Source of the DNA: Anaeramoeba ignava
Taxonomy: Eukaryota; Metamonada; Anaeramoebidae
Direction of reading: 5' to 3'
Length of the DNA stretch: 64,000 nt
Assembly: GCA_028826165.1 (NCBI GenBank)
Contig: JAPDFW010000009.1
Coordinates: forward strand, 26,934 to 90,933
The position numbers and the translations under genes are program-made. How positions within the stretch are numbered: position 1 is the first letter of the stretch; each line of letters begins with the position of its first letter. The notes under the pieces were generated by a model. That model was not told the origin of the DNA. It worked only from the letters and a program-made list of their open reading frames with translations, and did not search any database. This document shows positions 45,532 to 57,857 of this stretch, piece after piece.

Positions 45532-48041
45532 ATGCAAAAAGAAATTCATCTTGTTTGTCAACAAAAATCACTTCAAGAAATTTCTAAATTGATAACAAAA
45601 AAAAATGTTAATATAAAAACATTTGAATTGAAAACACCACTTCATTTCATTTGTGAAAGAGAAAATTTTTTTGAAGCAGTAAAACTTCTTCTCAAAAAAG
45701 GAGCAGAAATAAATGCAAAAACAAAAGAAAAAAAAACAGCTTTACATTTAGTTTGTGAACAAAAAACAATTCCAATTAAATTGGTAAAATATCTCATTTC
45801 AAAAGGTGCTAATGTTAATGCAAAAACATATTGGAAAGAAAATAAAACACCTTTACATTGTGTTTGTCAAAAAACTCAAGATGAAAATTCACTTGAAATT
45901 ATTAAGTATTTGATTTCAAAAAAAGCGGATATAAATGCAAAAAATCAAAACCAACAAAATTCATTACATTTAATTTGCCAGCAAAAAAATTCATTTGAAA
46001 TTATCAAATTTCTCATTGGAAAAGGAGTGGAAATCAATTCAAAAAGTCGAAATAATAAAACTCCTTTTCATTATGCTTGTCAATATATTGATTCAATTGA
46101 AATTATTAAGTATTTAATTGAAAAAGGAGCAGATATTCATGCAAAAACAAATTCAAATCAAAATGCTTTACATTATGTATGCAAAAACAACAAAACAATT
46201 CATTTGAGATGATCAAGTTTCTAATAGAAAAAGGTCTTGATATTAATGCAAAAACAGACAAAAACAAGACTCCTTTACTTTATATTTTGGCAAACAATCC
46301 AAATCCAGAAATTGTTAAATATTTAATTGAAAAAGGAGCTGATGTTAATGTAAAAACAGAGGGAAATGAGACTGCTTTGCATTTTTTATGCAGTCACAAA
46401 GATATTTCACTTGAGTTAATCAAGCTTGTAATTGAAAAAGGGATCGATATTAATACAAAAACAGACAGAAATGAAACAGCTTTATTTCTTTCTTTTAAAA
46501 ATGATCCAAAAATTGAGACTTTAAGATATCTTGTTGAAAAAGGTGCTGATATTAATATGAAAACGGATAGAAACGAGACATTATTGCATCATGCATGCAA
46601 ACAAAAGAATATATCAACTGATTTAATAAAATTCCTTATTGAAAAAGGGATTGATATTAACGCAAAAACAGATAGAAATGAAACAGCTTTATTTCTTTCT
46701 TATTTGAATCAAAATTCTTTTGAGACGATGAAATTTCTTGTTGAAAATGGAGCTGATGTTAATGTGGAAAAAGAATCTTTTGAGAGAGATCATTTAAAAA
46801 CTGTTTTGCATATTGCTTGTGAAAGATGTTCATTAGAAACTGTTAAATTTCTTGTTGAAAATGGAGCGCTTTTGGAAATTTTAAATGATGATAATCAAAA
46901 TGAATTAATGATTGCCTGGAAGAAAAACTCAATAGAAATAGCGAAGTATTTGATTGAAAAAGGAGCGAATCTCAATTTCAAAAGTGGGAATTATGGGGAA
47001 GATTTAATTCTCAGTTCTGCTTGTCAACAAAACTTGCTTGAATTTGTGAAATTTCTTGTTGAAAAAGGAGCTGAAATCAATCCGAGTGGATATTATTCTC
47101 AAAAACCATTTCATATGGCTTGTAGATATTCTTCTCTTGATATTATTAAATTTCTTGTTGAAAATGGAGCTGATATTAATTTGAAAAATTCCTATAGTTT
47201 AAGTCCTTTGGATGTAGCTATTGAGCAAAAAAGAAAAGAGGTTATCGAGTATTTAATACTGAATGATTGTTCAATTTATAATATAAGAACACAAAATTTA
47301 TCACCTTCAATTATTGATTTATACAAAAAAATCCATTCAATTAACGATGATATGAAGAAGTTATTAAATTCAGAGGATAATTTTTCAGATTTCCAAATTG
47401 AATGCAATGAATCTTTCAAATTCCAAGTTCATAAATTTATTCTTTTATTAAGATTTGATAATGATGAATCAATTTTAGAAAAATTCATTGAATTTTGTTA
47501 TAAGAAATCAAAAAAGGATGTTGAAATGGTTCTGAATTTTGTTTATTCGGGATTTCCCGATTTGGATCAACTTTTAGTTCATATTTTGGATCGTAAATCA
47601 AATCCTTATGGGAAAAAAGAACAAGAATTGATGAATGAATGTGAGAATTTTTTCAAAGAAATTGGACTTGATTCAAAATGGATTGGATTAAAACAAGGAA
47701 GAAAAGGAATCATAAGAGATTTTGAAAAATTATATCAAAATGAATCAACAAAAGATTTTAAAATTATTTGTGAAGAAGAAAAAGAAATTAAAGTTCATAA
47801 ATTAATCTTAATAATAAGAAGTGAATTATTTAAAGGAATGTTTTTAAATGTTCAAGATTCATCAAATCAAGTTCATGATTATACAAAGAAATCATTTGAA
47901 ACTATTCAACAATTCGTTTATTTTCTTTATAATGATAAATTTGAGAAAGAAATTCCAAAAACAATTAAAGAAGAATTTAATGATTTAAAAGATTATTATC
48001 AATTAAATTCAAATTCAATAATTGATTTATTTTTGAAATAA
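45532..48041 (+). CDS. Ankyrin-repeat protein with C-terminal tandem BTB modules
   Basis: About 836 codons. Roughly 15 ankyrin repeats (pattern TPLHxxC, then SxEIIKFLIEKGADINAK) fill about residues 25-575. Two BTB modules follow: about 617-650 (FSDFQIECNESFKFQVHKFILLLRF) and about 735-800 (STKDFKIICEE, KVHKLILIIRSELFKGMFL, VYFLYND). Start ATG 45532 follows the T-rich element; the open frame continues upstream but without an ATG. The frame changes at 46183-46187: GCAAAAAC has one A fewer than needed to pass from YVCK to QQNNSFEMIKFL, so either a consensus error or a real lesion between repeats 7 and 8. The architecture parallels the RCC1-BTB and Kelch-BTB genes; adaptor function is inferred. 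Related to the duplicated gene at 53129-56171. Confidence 0.88.
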
Positions 48042-48093
48042 AATTCATTTTTTTTTTCATTTTTTTCATTTTTTTTTCATTTATTTTTTAAAA
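48042..48093 (+). promoter_or_regulatory. Start-proximal TCATTTTTTTCATTTTTT element
   Basis: The entire 52-bp gap between the ankyrin-BTB stop and the Myb-gene ATG consists of four TCATTT units and T runs, so the promoter core lies against the upstream stop codon. Confidence 0.65.
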
Positions 48094-49285
48094 ATGGCTT
48101 CAATTTTTTCAATAAGATTATCTTTATTAGAACATGGATGTGTTTATAATGATACTGAAATTGTTAATTCAATGATAGTTTATTTTGATAATATACTTTC
48201 CAATTCGTTAATTCCTGAAGAAATTAAAAAAGTATTTGTTTTATATGCAATTACAAAAGTAACAAAACAAGCAGAATTAAGATTTTTTGAAGATTCTTTA
48301 GAATTTATTTCAAATGAAGAAATTAGAAATATTATTTTAGAACAAGTAAAAAATAAATCAAAAATTAATTTAATTTAATTAAATTTAAATTAATTTCTTT
48401 TTTTAAGATAATTCTTTCTTATAGAAAAACACCAATACAAATGAAAGAGTTAATTGATTTTTATTTTCCAAAAGAAGAACTTTCAGAAAGCAGAAAATTT
48501 TTGTTATTATTATATTATTATTATTATAAAAATTTGAGAAAAGAAAATAATAATGAAAATAATGAAAATAATGAAAATAATGAAAATAATCAAAATAATG
48601 AAAATAATCAAATGGAAGATGAATTTTTATTAAATATTCAACATTTTGCTGAAAATAATAAAGAAGATTTTGAAAAACAAATTAGAAAAATTGAAGAATT
48701 TGTTTCATTCAAAAAAGTTCTTCCAATTTTAATAAATGATTTAAATGTTGAAAAAATATCAACAATTCCAACTCAAATTGAAAATGTATTTATATTTAAA
48801 TTTATATTTATATTTAAATTTATATTTATATTTATATTTTTTTTCTAAAAACATGAAAGCTTCAAGAAATGATAAATATAAAGGAAATTGAAGATGAAAT
48901 TGAAATTGAAGATGAAAGAAATTCTAAAAATAAAAATATTATTTATGAAAAATTAAAAACTCCAGTTTTTGAAAAAAAAAGAAGAAAATTGAAGAAAAAT
49001 AATAAAAAAAATAATAAATTTGCACCAAAAAGAGCAGGAAGTTGGACAAATGAAGAAATTTATGAATTATTAAAAGGAATAAAAAAATATGGAATAGGAA
49101 ATTGGACTTTTATTAGAAATGATGAAAATATTCTTATTAATCCTTTAAGAAACAAAAAAGATATTCGATACAAATGGAGGAATTTAACAACAAGAAACAA
49201 AGATTTGGATTTACAAGAAAGAATCCAAAAATATTTAAAATCTTCAAATGAAATTGAAGATATTGAAAAATTTTTCCAAATTTAA
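48094..49285 (+). CDS. Single-Myb DNA-binding protein, TRF-like (telobox-type)
   Basis: Exons 48094-48345, 48408-48785 and 48860-49285 join to 351 residues. The C-terminal Myb domain at about 265-325 has SWTNEEIYELLKGIKKYGIGNWTFI and ends RYKWRNL, matching the telobox helix-3 consensus (V-D-L-K-D-K-W-R-N) of telomere double-strand binding proteins TRF1/TRF2/Taz1-like. A basic stretch (KKRRKLKKNNKKNN) precedes it. The N-terminal 200 residues are helical and could be a TRF-homology dimerisation domain, but the similarity is too weak to assert. An Asn-Glu repeat lies near 130-150. The nuclear telomere-binding role is inference from the Myb type; other single-Myb transcription factors remain possible. 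Confidence 0.72.
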
Positions 49286-49396
49286 AAATAAGAATTTTGT
49301 TTTTTTTTTTTGTTTAAAAAATGAAAAAGAAAATGAAAGGATCAAAACTCTATTAAAAGAAAAAAAAGAAAAAAAAGAAAATCAAATGAGAAAAAT

Positions 49397-51325
49397 TTAA
49401 TTCTTGGAATATTTTGTTAAAGTGAAATAAATCTCATTTAATTCATTAACACTTTGTTCAATTTTAGAAAGACTATTAGATTTTATAGCTAAATTTAAAT
49501 TTGAAATGGAAGAACGAGCATTTTCAAGAATATCTTTTGGAATTTGTTCAGAAGAAGAAGAAAGGATTTTTTGAACATCATAAATTTTTGACTCAGCATT
49601 ATTAATAGATTCAGCAATAAGCTTTCTTTGATTATCTTCATAAGCCTTTTGTTGAGCTTCCAAAATCATCCTGTCAATTTCATCATCAGTAAGACCACCA
49701 GAAGAGTTTATAGTAATTTGCTGTTCTTTGCCAGTGTCTTTGTCTCTAGCCGAGACATTGACAATGGCATTGACATCTATGTCAAAAATAACTTCAATTT
49801 GAGGGATACCACGAGGAGCTGGACGGATACCGACAAGTTGGAATTCGCCAAGGAGTTTATTGTCTGCAGACATGTCTCTTTCTCCTTGAAGAACTTTGAC
49901 AGTAACGGACGTTTGGTTGTCAGTAGAAGTGGAAAAAAGTTGACTTTTTTTAGTTGGAACTGCAGTGTTTCTTGGAATTAAACGAGTAAAAACACCACCA
50001 ACAGTCTCAATTCCGAGAGAAAGAGGAGTGATGTCAAGAAGAATCACATCTCTGACATCTCCCTTTAAAATACCGCCCTGAATGGCAGCGCCCATTGCAA
50101 CGACCTCGTCTGGATTAACACCTCTGAAGGGTTCTTTTCCGAAAAATTGCCGGACACTTGAAACGACTTTTGGCATTCGGGTCATACCTCCGACAAGAAT
50201 GACCTCATCTATATCCTTGGTCTGTAGATCCGCGTCCTTGAGAGCTTTGAGACAAGGTTGTCGTGTCTGATTGATCAATTCCTCAACCAGATTTTCCAGT
50301 CGACTGCGGGAAATTTTTATATTTAAATGCTTGGGTCCTTTTGAATCGGCCGTTATATAAGGAAGGTTAATTTCTGTCTGAAGCGTGGTAGACAACTCCA
50401 GCTTCGCCTTCTCCGCTGCTTCGCGAAGTCGCTGGAGAGCAAGTTTGTCTTTTGCTAGATTGATTCCTTCAGACTTTTCATAGCTGTCAACGATATAATC
50501 CAGAATGCGCTTGTCAAAGTCCTCGCCGCCAAGAAAAGTGTTTCCGTTTGTGCTTTTGACTTCGAACGTGTTTTTCCTGATCTCCAAAATGCTAATGTCA
50601 AATGTTCCTCCGCCCAAATCAAAAACGGCGATAGTTTTGCCCTCTTTCTTCTCGATCCCGTATGCAAGGGCAGCAGCAGTGGGTTCGTTTATGATTCTAA
50701 GAACATCCAAACCGGCGATTTTCCCGGCATCTTTAGTAGCTTGACGTTGTGAATCGTTAAAATATGCCGGGACAGTAATGACAGCTTTTTTGACAGGTTT
50801 TCCAATATAATTTTCAGCTGTCAGTTTCATTTTAGCCAGAACAAAGGATCCTATTTGACTTGGTGAGTAGCGTTTTCCGCGCGCCTCGACCCAAGCATCG
50901 TTGTTATTTCCCTCTACAATTTTGAACGGGACCATCGACGCAAACTCCTTTGTTACTGGGTCTTTGAAGGGTCTTCCAATAAGCCGTTTAATTGCATAGA
51001 ACGTGTTGTTCGGGTTCGTGATTGCTTGTCTCTTCGCAGCTGCCCCAACAAGTAACTCAGAATTCTCTGTAAATGCGACAACAGAGGGCGTAGTTCTTGC
51101 CCCTTCGCTATTCTCTATAACCTTCGCAGTCTTGCCTTCCATAACCGCAACACATGAATTTGTTGTCCCGAGATCTATCCCTATTACTTCTTGTGTCTCG
51201 CCTGGTGTTTGTGCAAAGCTTCTTTGGATTTGGGGAATTGAAAAATTTTTTGTATTTTGGAATGTTGATAAAATTTGATTAATAAAAAATTTAGTTGATT
51301 TTAAATTAAAAGAAAATTGAAGCAT
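49397..51325 (-). CDS. HSPA9: Mitochondrial-type Hsp70 chaperone
   Basis: Single exon, 642 residues, with higher GC than its neighbours as expected for a highly expressed gene. The first ~45 residues ([20 protein letters not shown]...) form a basic, acid-free presequence for import into a mitochondrion or hydrogenosome. DnaK landmarks: [61 protein letters not shown], and the substrate-binding domain with [19 protein letters not shown]. No KDEL or EEVD tail, consistent with an organellar, bacterial-type Hsp70. It drives matrix protein import and folding with a J-protein and GrpE. The start is the first ATG after a TTTTTCATTTTTCTC element on the minus strand. Confidence 0.97.
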   Translation of the reverse strand: MLQFSFNLKSTKFFINQILSTFQNTKNFSIPQIQRSFAQTPGETQEVIGIDLGTTNSCVAVMEGKTAKVIENSEGARTTPSVVAFTENSELLVGAAAKRQAITNPNNTFYAIKRLIGRPFKDPVTKEFASMVPFKIVEGNNNDAWVEARGKRYSPSQIGSFVLAKMKLTAENYIGKPVKKAVITVPAYFNDSQRQATKDAGKIAGLDVLRIINEPTAAALAYGIEKKEGKTIAVFDLGGGTFDISILEIRKNTFEVKSTNGNTFLGGEDFDKRILDYIVDSYEKSEGINLAKDKLALQRLREAAEKAKLELSTTLQTEINLPYITADSKGPKHLNIKISRSRLENLVEELINQTRQPCLKALKDADLQTKDIDEVILVGGMTRMPKVVSSVRQFFGKEPFRGVNPDEVVAMGAAIQGGILKGDVRDVILLDITPLSLGIETVGGVFTRLIPRNTAVPTKKSQLFSTSTDNQTSVTVKVLQGERDMSADNKLLGEFQLVGIRPAPRGIPQIEVIFDIDVNAIVNVSARDKDTGKEQQITINSSGGLTDDEIDRMILEAQQKAYEDNQRKLIAESINNAESKIYDVQKILSSSSEQIPKDILENARSSISNLNLAIKSNSLSKIEQSVNELNEIYFTLTKYSKN

Positions 51326-51545
51326 TTTTTTTTTAATATTATTTATAAAAAAAAAAGAAAGAGAAAAATGAAAAAAAAATTAGAAATTAAATTTTAAATT
51401 TTGTTTTGATTTAAAAATGTTTTTATCATTTTCCAACTTCTTCAGAAATCAAAAAAAAAAAAAACAAAGAAAAAAGAAAAAAAAAAAAGAAAAAATTTTT
51501 TGATTTAAAAAAAAATAAACGGAAAAAAAACGAAAAAAAAAAAAA

Positions 51546-52429
<884 letters not shown>

Positions 52430-53120
52430 TCAAAATCTTTTTTTTTCTTAATTTTTTATTTTTGATTTGATTGATAAAAATGAAAAATTAATTCTTAGAA
52501 TTTGAATTTGGTTTGATATTGAAATTATCATAAAATTCCAATAAAAGTAAATCAATTATCAAATATTGATTTAATTGATAAATATTAAAATAAATATTAA
52601 AATAGAAATCTAAATCTAAATCTAAATCAAAATCTTTTTTTTTCTTAATTTTTTATTATTGATTTGATTGATGAAAATTAAAAATTAATTCTTTGAATTA
52701 GAATTTGATTTGATTTGATATCGAAATTATCATAAAATTCCAATAAAAGTAAATCAATTATCAAATATTGATTTAATTGATAAATATCAAATTAAATATT
52801 AAATTAAATATTAAAATAGAAATCTAAATCTAAATCTAAATTAAAATCAAAATTAAAATCTTTTTTTTTCTTAATTTTTTATTTTTGATTTGATTGATAA
52901 AAATCAAAAATTAATTCTTTGAATTTGATTTGATTTGATTTGATATCGAAATTATCATAAAATTCCAATAAAAGTAAATCAATTATCAAATATTGATTTG
53001 ATTGATGAAAATTAAAAATTAATTCTTTGAATTTGATTTGATTTGATATTGAAATTATCATAAAATTCCAATAAAAGTAAATCAATTATCAAATATTGAT
53101 TTGATTGATAAAAATCAATT
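52430..53120 (-). repeat. Tandem array derived from the 3' end of the adjacent ankyrin-BTB gene
   Basis: Four copies of a unit containing GAAATTATCATAAAATTCCA plus ATAAAAGTAAATCAATTATC occur at about 52519, 52722, 52947 and 53050. The same words form the last ~30 codons of the neighbouring gene (LNENSIIDLLLSEFYDNFNIK) at 53130-53220. The units vary in length through insertion of a AAATATTAAAATAGAAATCTAAATC block. They are non-functional copies of a coding end. Confidence 0.88.
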
Positions 53121-53128
53121 ATGAAAAA

Positions 53129-56100
53129 TTAATTCTTAGAATTTGAATTTGGTTTGATATTGAAATTATCATAAAATTCTGATAAAAGTAAATCAATTAT
53201 GGAATTTTCGTTTAATTGATAAAAACCTTTTAAATATTCATATTCTTCAATATTTTCTTTCGTTATTTTTGTTTCATCAAAATTATCATGATAAATGAAA
53301 TAAATTAATTGATTAATTGCTTCAAATGATTTCCCTGAATGATCATGAACTTGATTAGATGAATCATTAACACTTGAAAACATTTTTTTAAATAATCCAC
53401 TTCTTATCATTAAAATCAATTTATGAGTTTTGATTTCTTTTTCTTTTCCATTTTCTTCACAAATAATTGTAAAATCTTTTGTTTCTTCATTCTGATATAA
53501 TTGATCTAAATCTTTCAATAATGGTTTTCTTCCTTTTTGATTTCATCCAATTCGAATCTAATCCAATTTCTTTGAAAAAATCTTCAATTTTTTGTTCTTT
53601 TTCTTTAAAATCTGGAGACATAACTTCATCTCCATTCGTACCATAATCACAAAGCCAATCATATAATTGTGTATATCCTTTGTAATTTTTGGAAACATCT
53701 CTTAATTTTTGTGTAAATTCTTCAAATGCAACAAATCCAGTATAAAGGAAACTAATAACAAGTTTTACAACTTCATTATCTTTTTTATGACAATTATCAA
53801 CAAATTTTTGGAGAATTGTTTCATCATTATTGAATCTTGTTAAAAGAATTAATTTATGAGCATTAATAATTGATCCATCATTACATTTAATTTTGAAATC
53901 TCCAGAAATTTCATCTGATGTTAATAGATTGCTCATTTCTTGATTGATAGAATAAACATTAGAAAATGATTCAACAAATTCTTTGTTAATTTGTGATTTG
54001 TATAAATGATCAACATCAATATCATCCAATAAAACATATTTTAACATATTTTTATTTTTGTAATAAAAAGCTTCTTGAAATGCAGTTAATCCATAGTTAT
54101 TCTTTGCATTAATATCAACTCCTTTTTCAGCTAAAAGTTTGATAACACTTAATGAACTTGGATAAAAACAAGTATAAAATAAGATTGTGTGATTGTAATT
54201 GTTTTTGATATGAATATCAGCTCCTTTTTCAACTAACAATTTGAAAACTTGTAATGGAGCTTGATATTGACAAGCACATTGCAAAACTGATTGATTTTCT
54301 GTAGTTTTTGCATTAACATCAGCTCCTTTTTCAACTAACAATTTGAAAACATCTAATGAATTTCTGTATTGGCAAGCATAATGCAAAACTGATTGCTTTT
54401 GGTTTGTTTTGGCATTAACATCAGCTCCTTCTTCAACTAGCAATTTAAAAACTTGTAATGGAGATTGATATTGACAAGCATAATGCAAAACTGATTGATT
54501 TTCTTTAGTTTTTGCTTTAACATCAACTCCTTTATCAATTAATTCTTCAATCATTTCTTCTGATACTTTTTTTTGGATTGCAAAATGTAGAATAGGTTTT
54601 CCAACATTTTTCAACTGTTCTTCGGGAATTCTTTGAAGTTTTTGTAATGATTCAATGTCTTGTTTTTCAATAATTTCTTCGATATCAGTATGAATATTGA
54701 AATTGTTATAAACATCCAATAAAAGTAAATCAATTATGGAATTTTCGTTTAATTGATAAAAACCTTTTAAATATTCATATTCTTCAATATTTTCTTTCGT
54801 TATTTTTGTTCCATCAAAATTATCATGATAAATGAAATAAATTAATTGATTAATTGTTTCAAATGGTTTTCCTGAATAATCGTGAACTTTGTTAGATGAA
54901 TCATTAACACTCAAGAACATTCCTTTGAATAATTCACTTCTTATCATTAAAATCAATTTATGTGTTTTGATTTCTTTTTCTTTTCCATTTTCTTCACAAA
55001 TAATTGTGAAATCTTTTGTTTCTTCGTTTTGATATAATTGATCTAAATCTTTCAATAATGGTTTTCTTCCTTTCTTTGATTTCATCCAATTTGAATCTAA
55101 TCCAATTTCTTTGAAAAAATCTTCAATTTTTTGTTCTTTTTCTTTAAAATCTGGAGACATAACTTCATCTCCATTCGCACCATAATTACAAAGCCAATCA
55201 TATAAATTTGTATATTCTTTGTAGTTTTTGGAAACATCTTTTAACTTTTGTGTAAATTCTTCAAATGCAACAAATCCAGTATAAAGGAAACTAATAACAA
55301 GTTTTACAACTTCATTATCTTTTTTATAACAATTATCAACAAATTTTTGGAGAATTGTTTCATCATTATTGAATCTTGTTAAAAGAATTAATTTATGAGC
55401 ATTAATAATTGATCCATCATTACATTTAATTTTGAAATCTCCAGAAATTTCATCTGATGTTAATAGATTGCTCATTTCTTGGTTGATAGAATAAACATTA
55501 GAAAATGATTCAACAAATTCTTTGTTAATTTGTGACTTGTATAAATGATCAACATCAATATCATCCAATAAAACATATTTCAACATATTTTTATTTTTGT
55601 AATAAAAAGCTTCTTGAAATGCAGTTAATCCATAGTTATTCTTTGCATTAATATCAACTCCTTTTTCAGCTAAAAATTTGATAACACTCAATGAACTTGG
55701 ATAAAAACAAGTATAAAATAAGATTGTGTGATTGTAATTGTTTTTGATATGAATATCAGCTCCTTTTTCAACTAACAATTTGAAAACTTGTAATGGAGCT
55801 TGATATTGACAAGCACATTGCAAAACTGATTGATTTTCTGTAGTTTTTGCATTAACATCAGCTCCTTTTTCAACTAACAATTTGAAAACATCTAATGAAT
55901 TTCTGTATTGACAAGCATAATGCAAAACTGATTGATTTTGGTTTGTTTTGGCTTTAACATTAGCTCCCTTTTTGATTAATTCTTCAATCATTTCTTTTGA
56001 TACTTTTTTTTGGATCGCAAAATGTAAAACAGGTTTTCCAACATTTTCCAACTGTTCTTTGGGAATTCTTTTAAGTTTTCTCAATGATTCAATGTCTTGT

Positions 56101-56171
56101 TTTTCAATAATTTCTTCGATTGATATTGTTTGTTTCTTCGTTTTCTTTTTATTGTTTTTGTTTTGAGACAT
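53129..56171 (-). CDS. Ankyrin-BTB protein made of two complete fused copies
   Basis: One frame from ATG 56171 to about 53535, then a shifted frame to the TAA at 53129. The protein contains ankyrin repeats, two BTB modules, then the entire arrangement again: SIEEIIEKQDIESLRKL at about 56120 recurs as DIEEIIEKQDIESLQKL at about 54690. Copy 2 has one extra ankyrin repeat. The BTB modules carry INAHKLILLTRF and KTHKLILMIRSELFKGMFL. No stop or promoter separates the copies, so the fusion is real at the level of this assembly. In copy 2 the site corresponding to CCTTTCTTTGA (about 55070) reads CCTTTTTGA (53532-53540), a 2-bp loss that breaks the frame before the last BTB module. About 1,014 codons in all. 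Adaptor function is inferred from architecture. Confidence 0.85.
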
Positions 56172-56347
56172 CAATTTTTGCTCAATGAAAAAAATGAAAA
56201 AAATGAAAAAGCAAAAAATAAAAATGAAAAAAAAAATTCTCAACTTGCTTTTAAATACAAAATTTTTTGAAAAGTAAGAATTGGTTTCAAAAAAAGAGTT
56301 ATAAGAAAATTAAAATGAAAAATTTTATTGATTTTATTAAAATTGTT

Positions 56348-57778
56348 TTAATTTTTAATTAAAAAAAAGGTCTCAACTTCTTCAACTTTCCATTCGTCAT
56401 AAGAATTTGCAAAATATTTATTTGCTTGATCTGTTCCATGCTCAATTCCTTCAGGTAGTTCATAAGAATTACCAAAATATGTACCACCAGTTTCAAGAAT
56501 AGGATCGAGCCAAATATCATCATAACGTCCAAATCTAGGACCAAAACCAGAATGGAAAAAAATTGCATATTGTTCTTTTTCTTTTTGAACTCGAAATTGA
56601 TGAGGAGGAGAGTTTGTTGGATTTCTTAATGAAAAAATAAATGCATCGGGATCTGAAAGATATCTTGTTTTTCCTGAAAGAAATCCAACTTGAGTAAATC
56701 CTCCAAAAATAAAATTATCTTTGGTTTTGATAACAATTAATGTTTTTCCTTTATCATCACATTTTTCATGCCAATTTTTACAATCAAATCCATCCCTTTT
56801 TGCTGAATATCCTTTTTTCATTTTGGAAAAGAATTCATTATCGTTTATCCATTCTTTGAGTTTCTCGATATATTTGAAATCTTGAATAATTTCCGATTTA
56901 AATCTGATTCTTGATTGGAAAATGAATGAATTTTGATTTTCATTTTCAATAAATTGTGTTAATTCTTTTTCATTTTCTTGGTTTTGAAGTTTTTGGAATT
57001 GTATTAATTTTTGTGAAATTTGATTTGGAATCAATTCTTCTTTCAAACTATCTTCAAGTTCTTGTTTTGAAAAATCAATAAATCTGATTTTATCAGTAAC
57101 ATTTGAAATTTGATTTTGTACTTTTTCTTTTTCTTCTTTTTCTAATTCTTTTTCTTGATTAATATTTGATTTATGTTTTCCCCATTTTATTATTAATTGA
57201 AATATTTCAAATTCATCTATTGAAATCTTATTATTTAATAATATTGAATTTAAATGGTTTTCTTCAAGTTCAAGAAAAAATGAAGTTTTGATAAATTTTT
57301 CAAAATTTTCAAAAATAAATTGATAAGAATAATCCAATAATTGATTTAAATTCATTGATTCTGATAATTTAAGAACATCAACAATAGTTTCAAATTGTAA
57401 ATTGTTTTTGATAAAATTTGTAGAGATTTCAATTAATTCATCAATTAAATATTTGGAAGAAAAAATTAAAATCTGAATTGCATTTTCTAAATTAATTTCA
57501 ATTTTTCCTGAATAAAAATAATTCAAAATTGGGAATAGAATTGAACTTGAAACATCTTTTAAAATCATTTTGTTTTCTTGATATTCTTTCATTTTAGATT
57601 TGAAAAGAGATTTAAAATATTGACTTCTTGAAGAAAGAATTGATTTATGAGTTTTAAATGAAATTTGATTTTGTTCACAAATTATTTCAAAATCAAAATG
57701 ACTTTCTTCTTCTTTTTCATTTTGGAATAAATTTTTTAAATCATTTGAAAGTTTTTCTAAATTTGAATAATTTTCCAT
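56348..57778 (-). CDS. BTB-BACK-TLDc domain protein
   Basis: Single exon, 476 residues. BTB at about 25-125 (SHFDFEIICEQ, FKTHKSILSSRSQYFKSLFKSKM, LNYFYSGKIEI), a BACK-like helical region to about 270, a short charged linker and a TLDc domain at about 305-476 (FFSKMKKGYSAKRDGFDCKNWHE, GKTLIVIKTKDNFIFGGFTQ, DPDAFIFSLRN, WKVEEVETFFL). It is a paralogue of 4852-6549 without the long coiled coil. The strong TLDc conservation between the two against diverged BTB/BACK parts suggests the TLDc surface is under the tightest constraint. Partner and role unknown. The start codon faces the RCC1-BTB copy 4 start 80 bp away. Confidence 0.92.
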   Translation of the reverse strand: MENYSNLEKLSNDLKNLFQNEKEEESHFDFEIICEQNQISFKTHKSILSSRSQYFKSLFKSKMKEYQENKMILKDVSSSILFPILNYFYSGKIEINLENAIQILIFSSKYLIDELIEISTNFIKNNLQFETIVDVLKLSESMNLNQLLDYSYQFIFENFEKFIKTSFFLELEENHLNSILLNNKISIDEFEIFQLIIKWGKHKSNINQEKELEKEEKEKVQNQISNVTDKIRFIDFSKQELEDSLKEELIPNQISQKLIQFQKLQNQENEKELTQFIENENQNSFIFQSRIRFKSEIIQDFKYIEKLKEWINDNEFFSKMKKGYSAKRDGFDCKNWHEKCDDKGKTLIVIKTKDNFIFGGFTQVGFLSGKTRYLSDPDAFIFSLRNPTNSPPHQFRVQKEKEQYAIFFHSGFGPRFGRYDDIWLDPILETGGTYFGNSYELPEGIEHGTDQANKYFANSYDEWKVEEVETFFLIKN

Positions 57779-57857
57779 TTTAAAATTAAAAATGAAAAAA
57801 ATGAAAAAAAATTAAAATCCAAAAATTTATTTTTTTCATTTTTTTTCTTTTCAAAAA
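57779..57857. promoter_or_regulatory. Bidirectional promoter with start elements on both strands
   Basis: Only 79 bp separate divergent ATGs. The minus side has two TTTTTTCATTTTT cores (complement of AATGAAAAAAATGAAAAAAA, 57790-57810). The plus side has TTTTTTTCATTTTTTTTC at 57830-57848. This is the clearest example of the element serving both strands. Confidence 0.7.
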
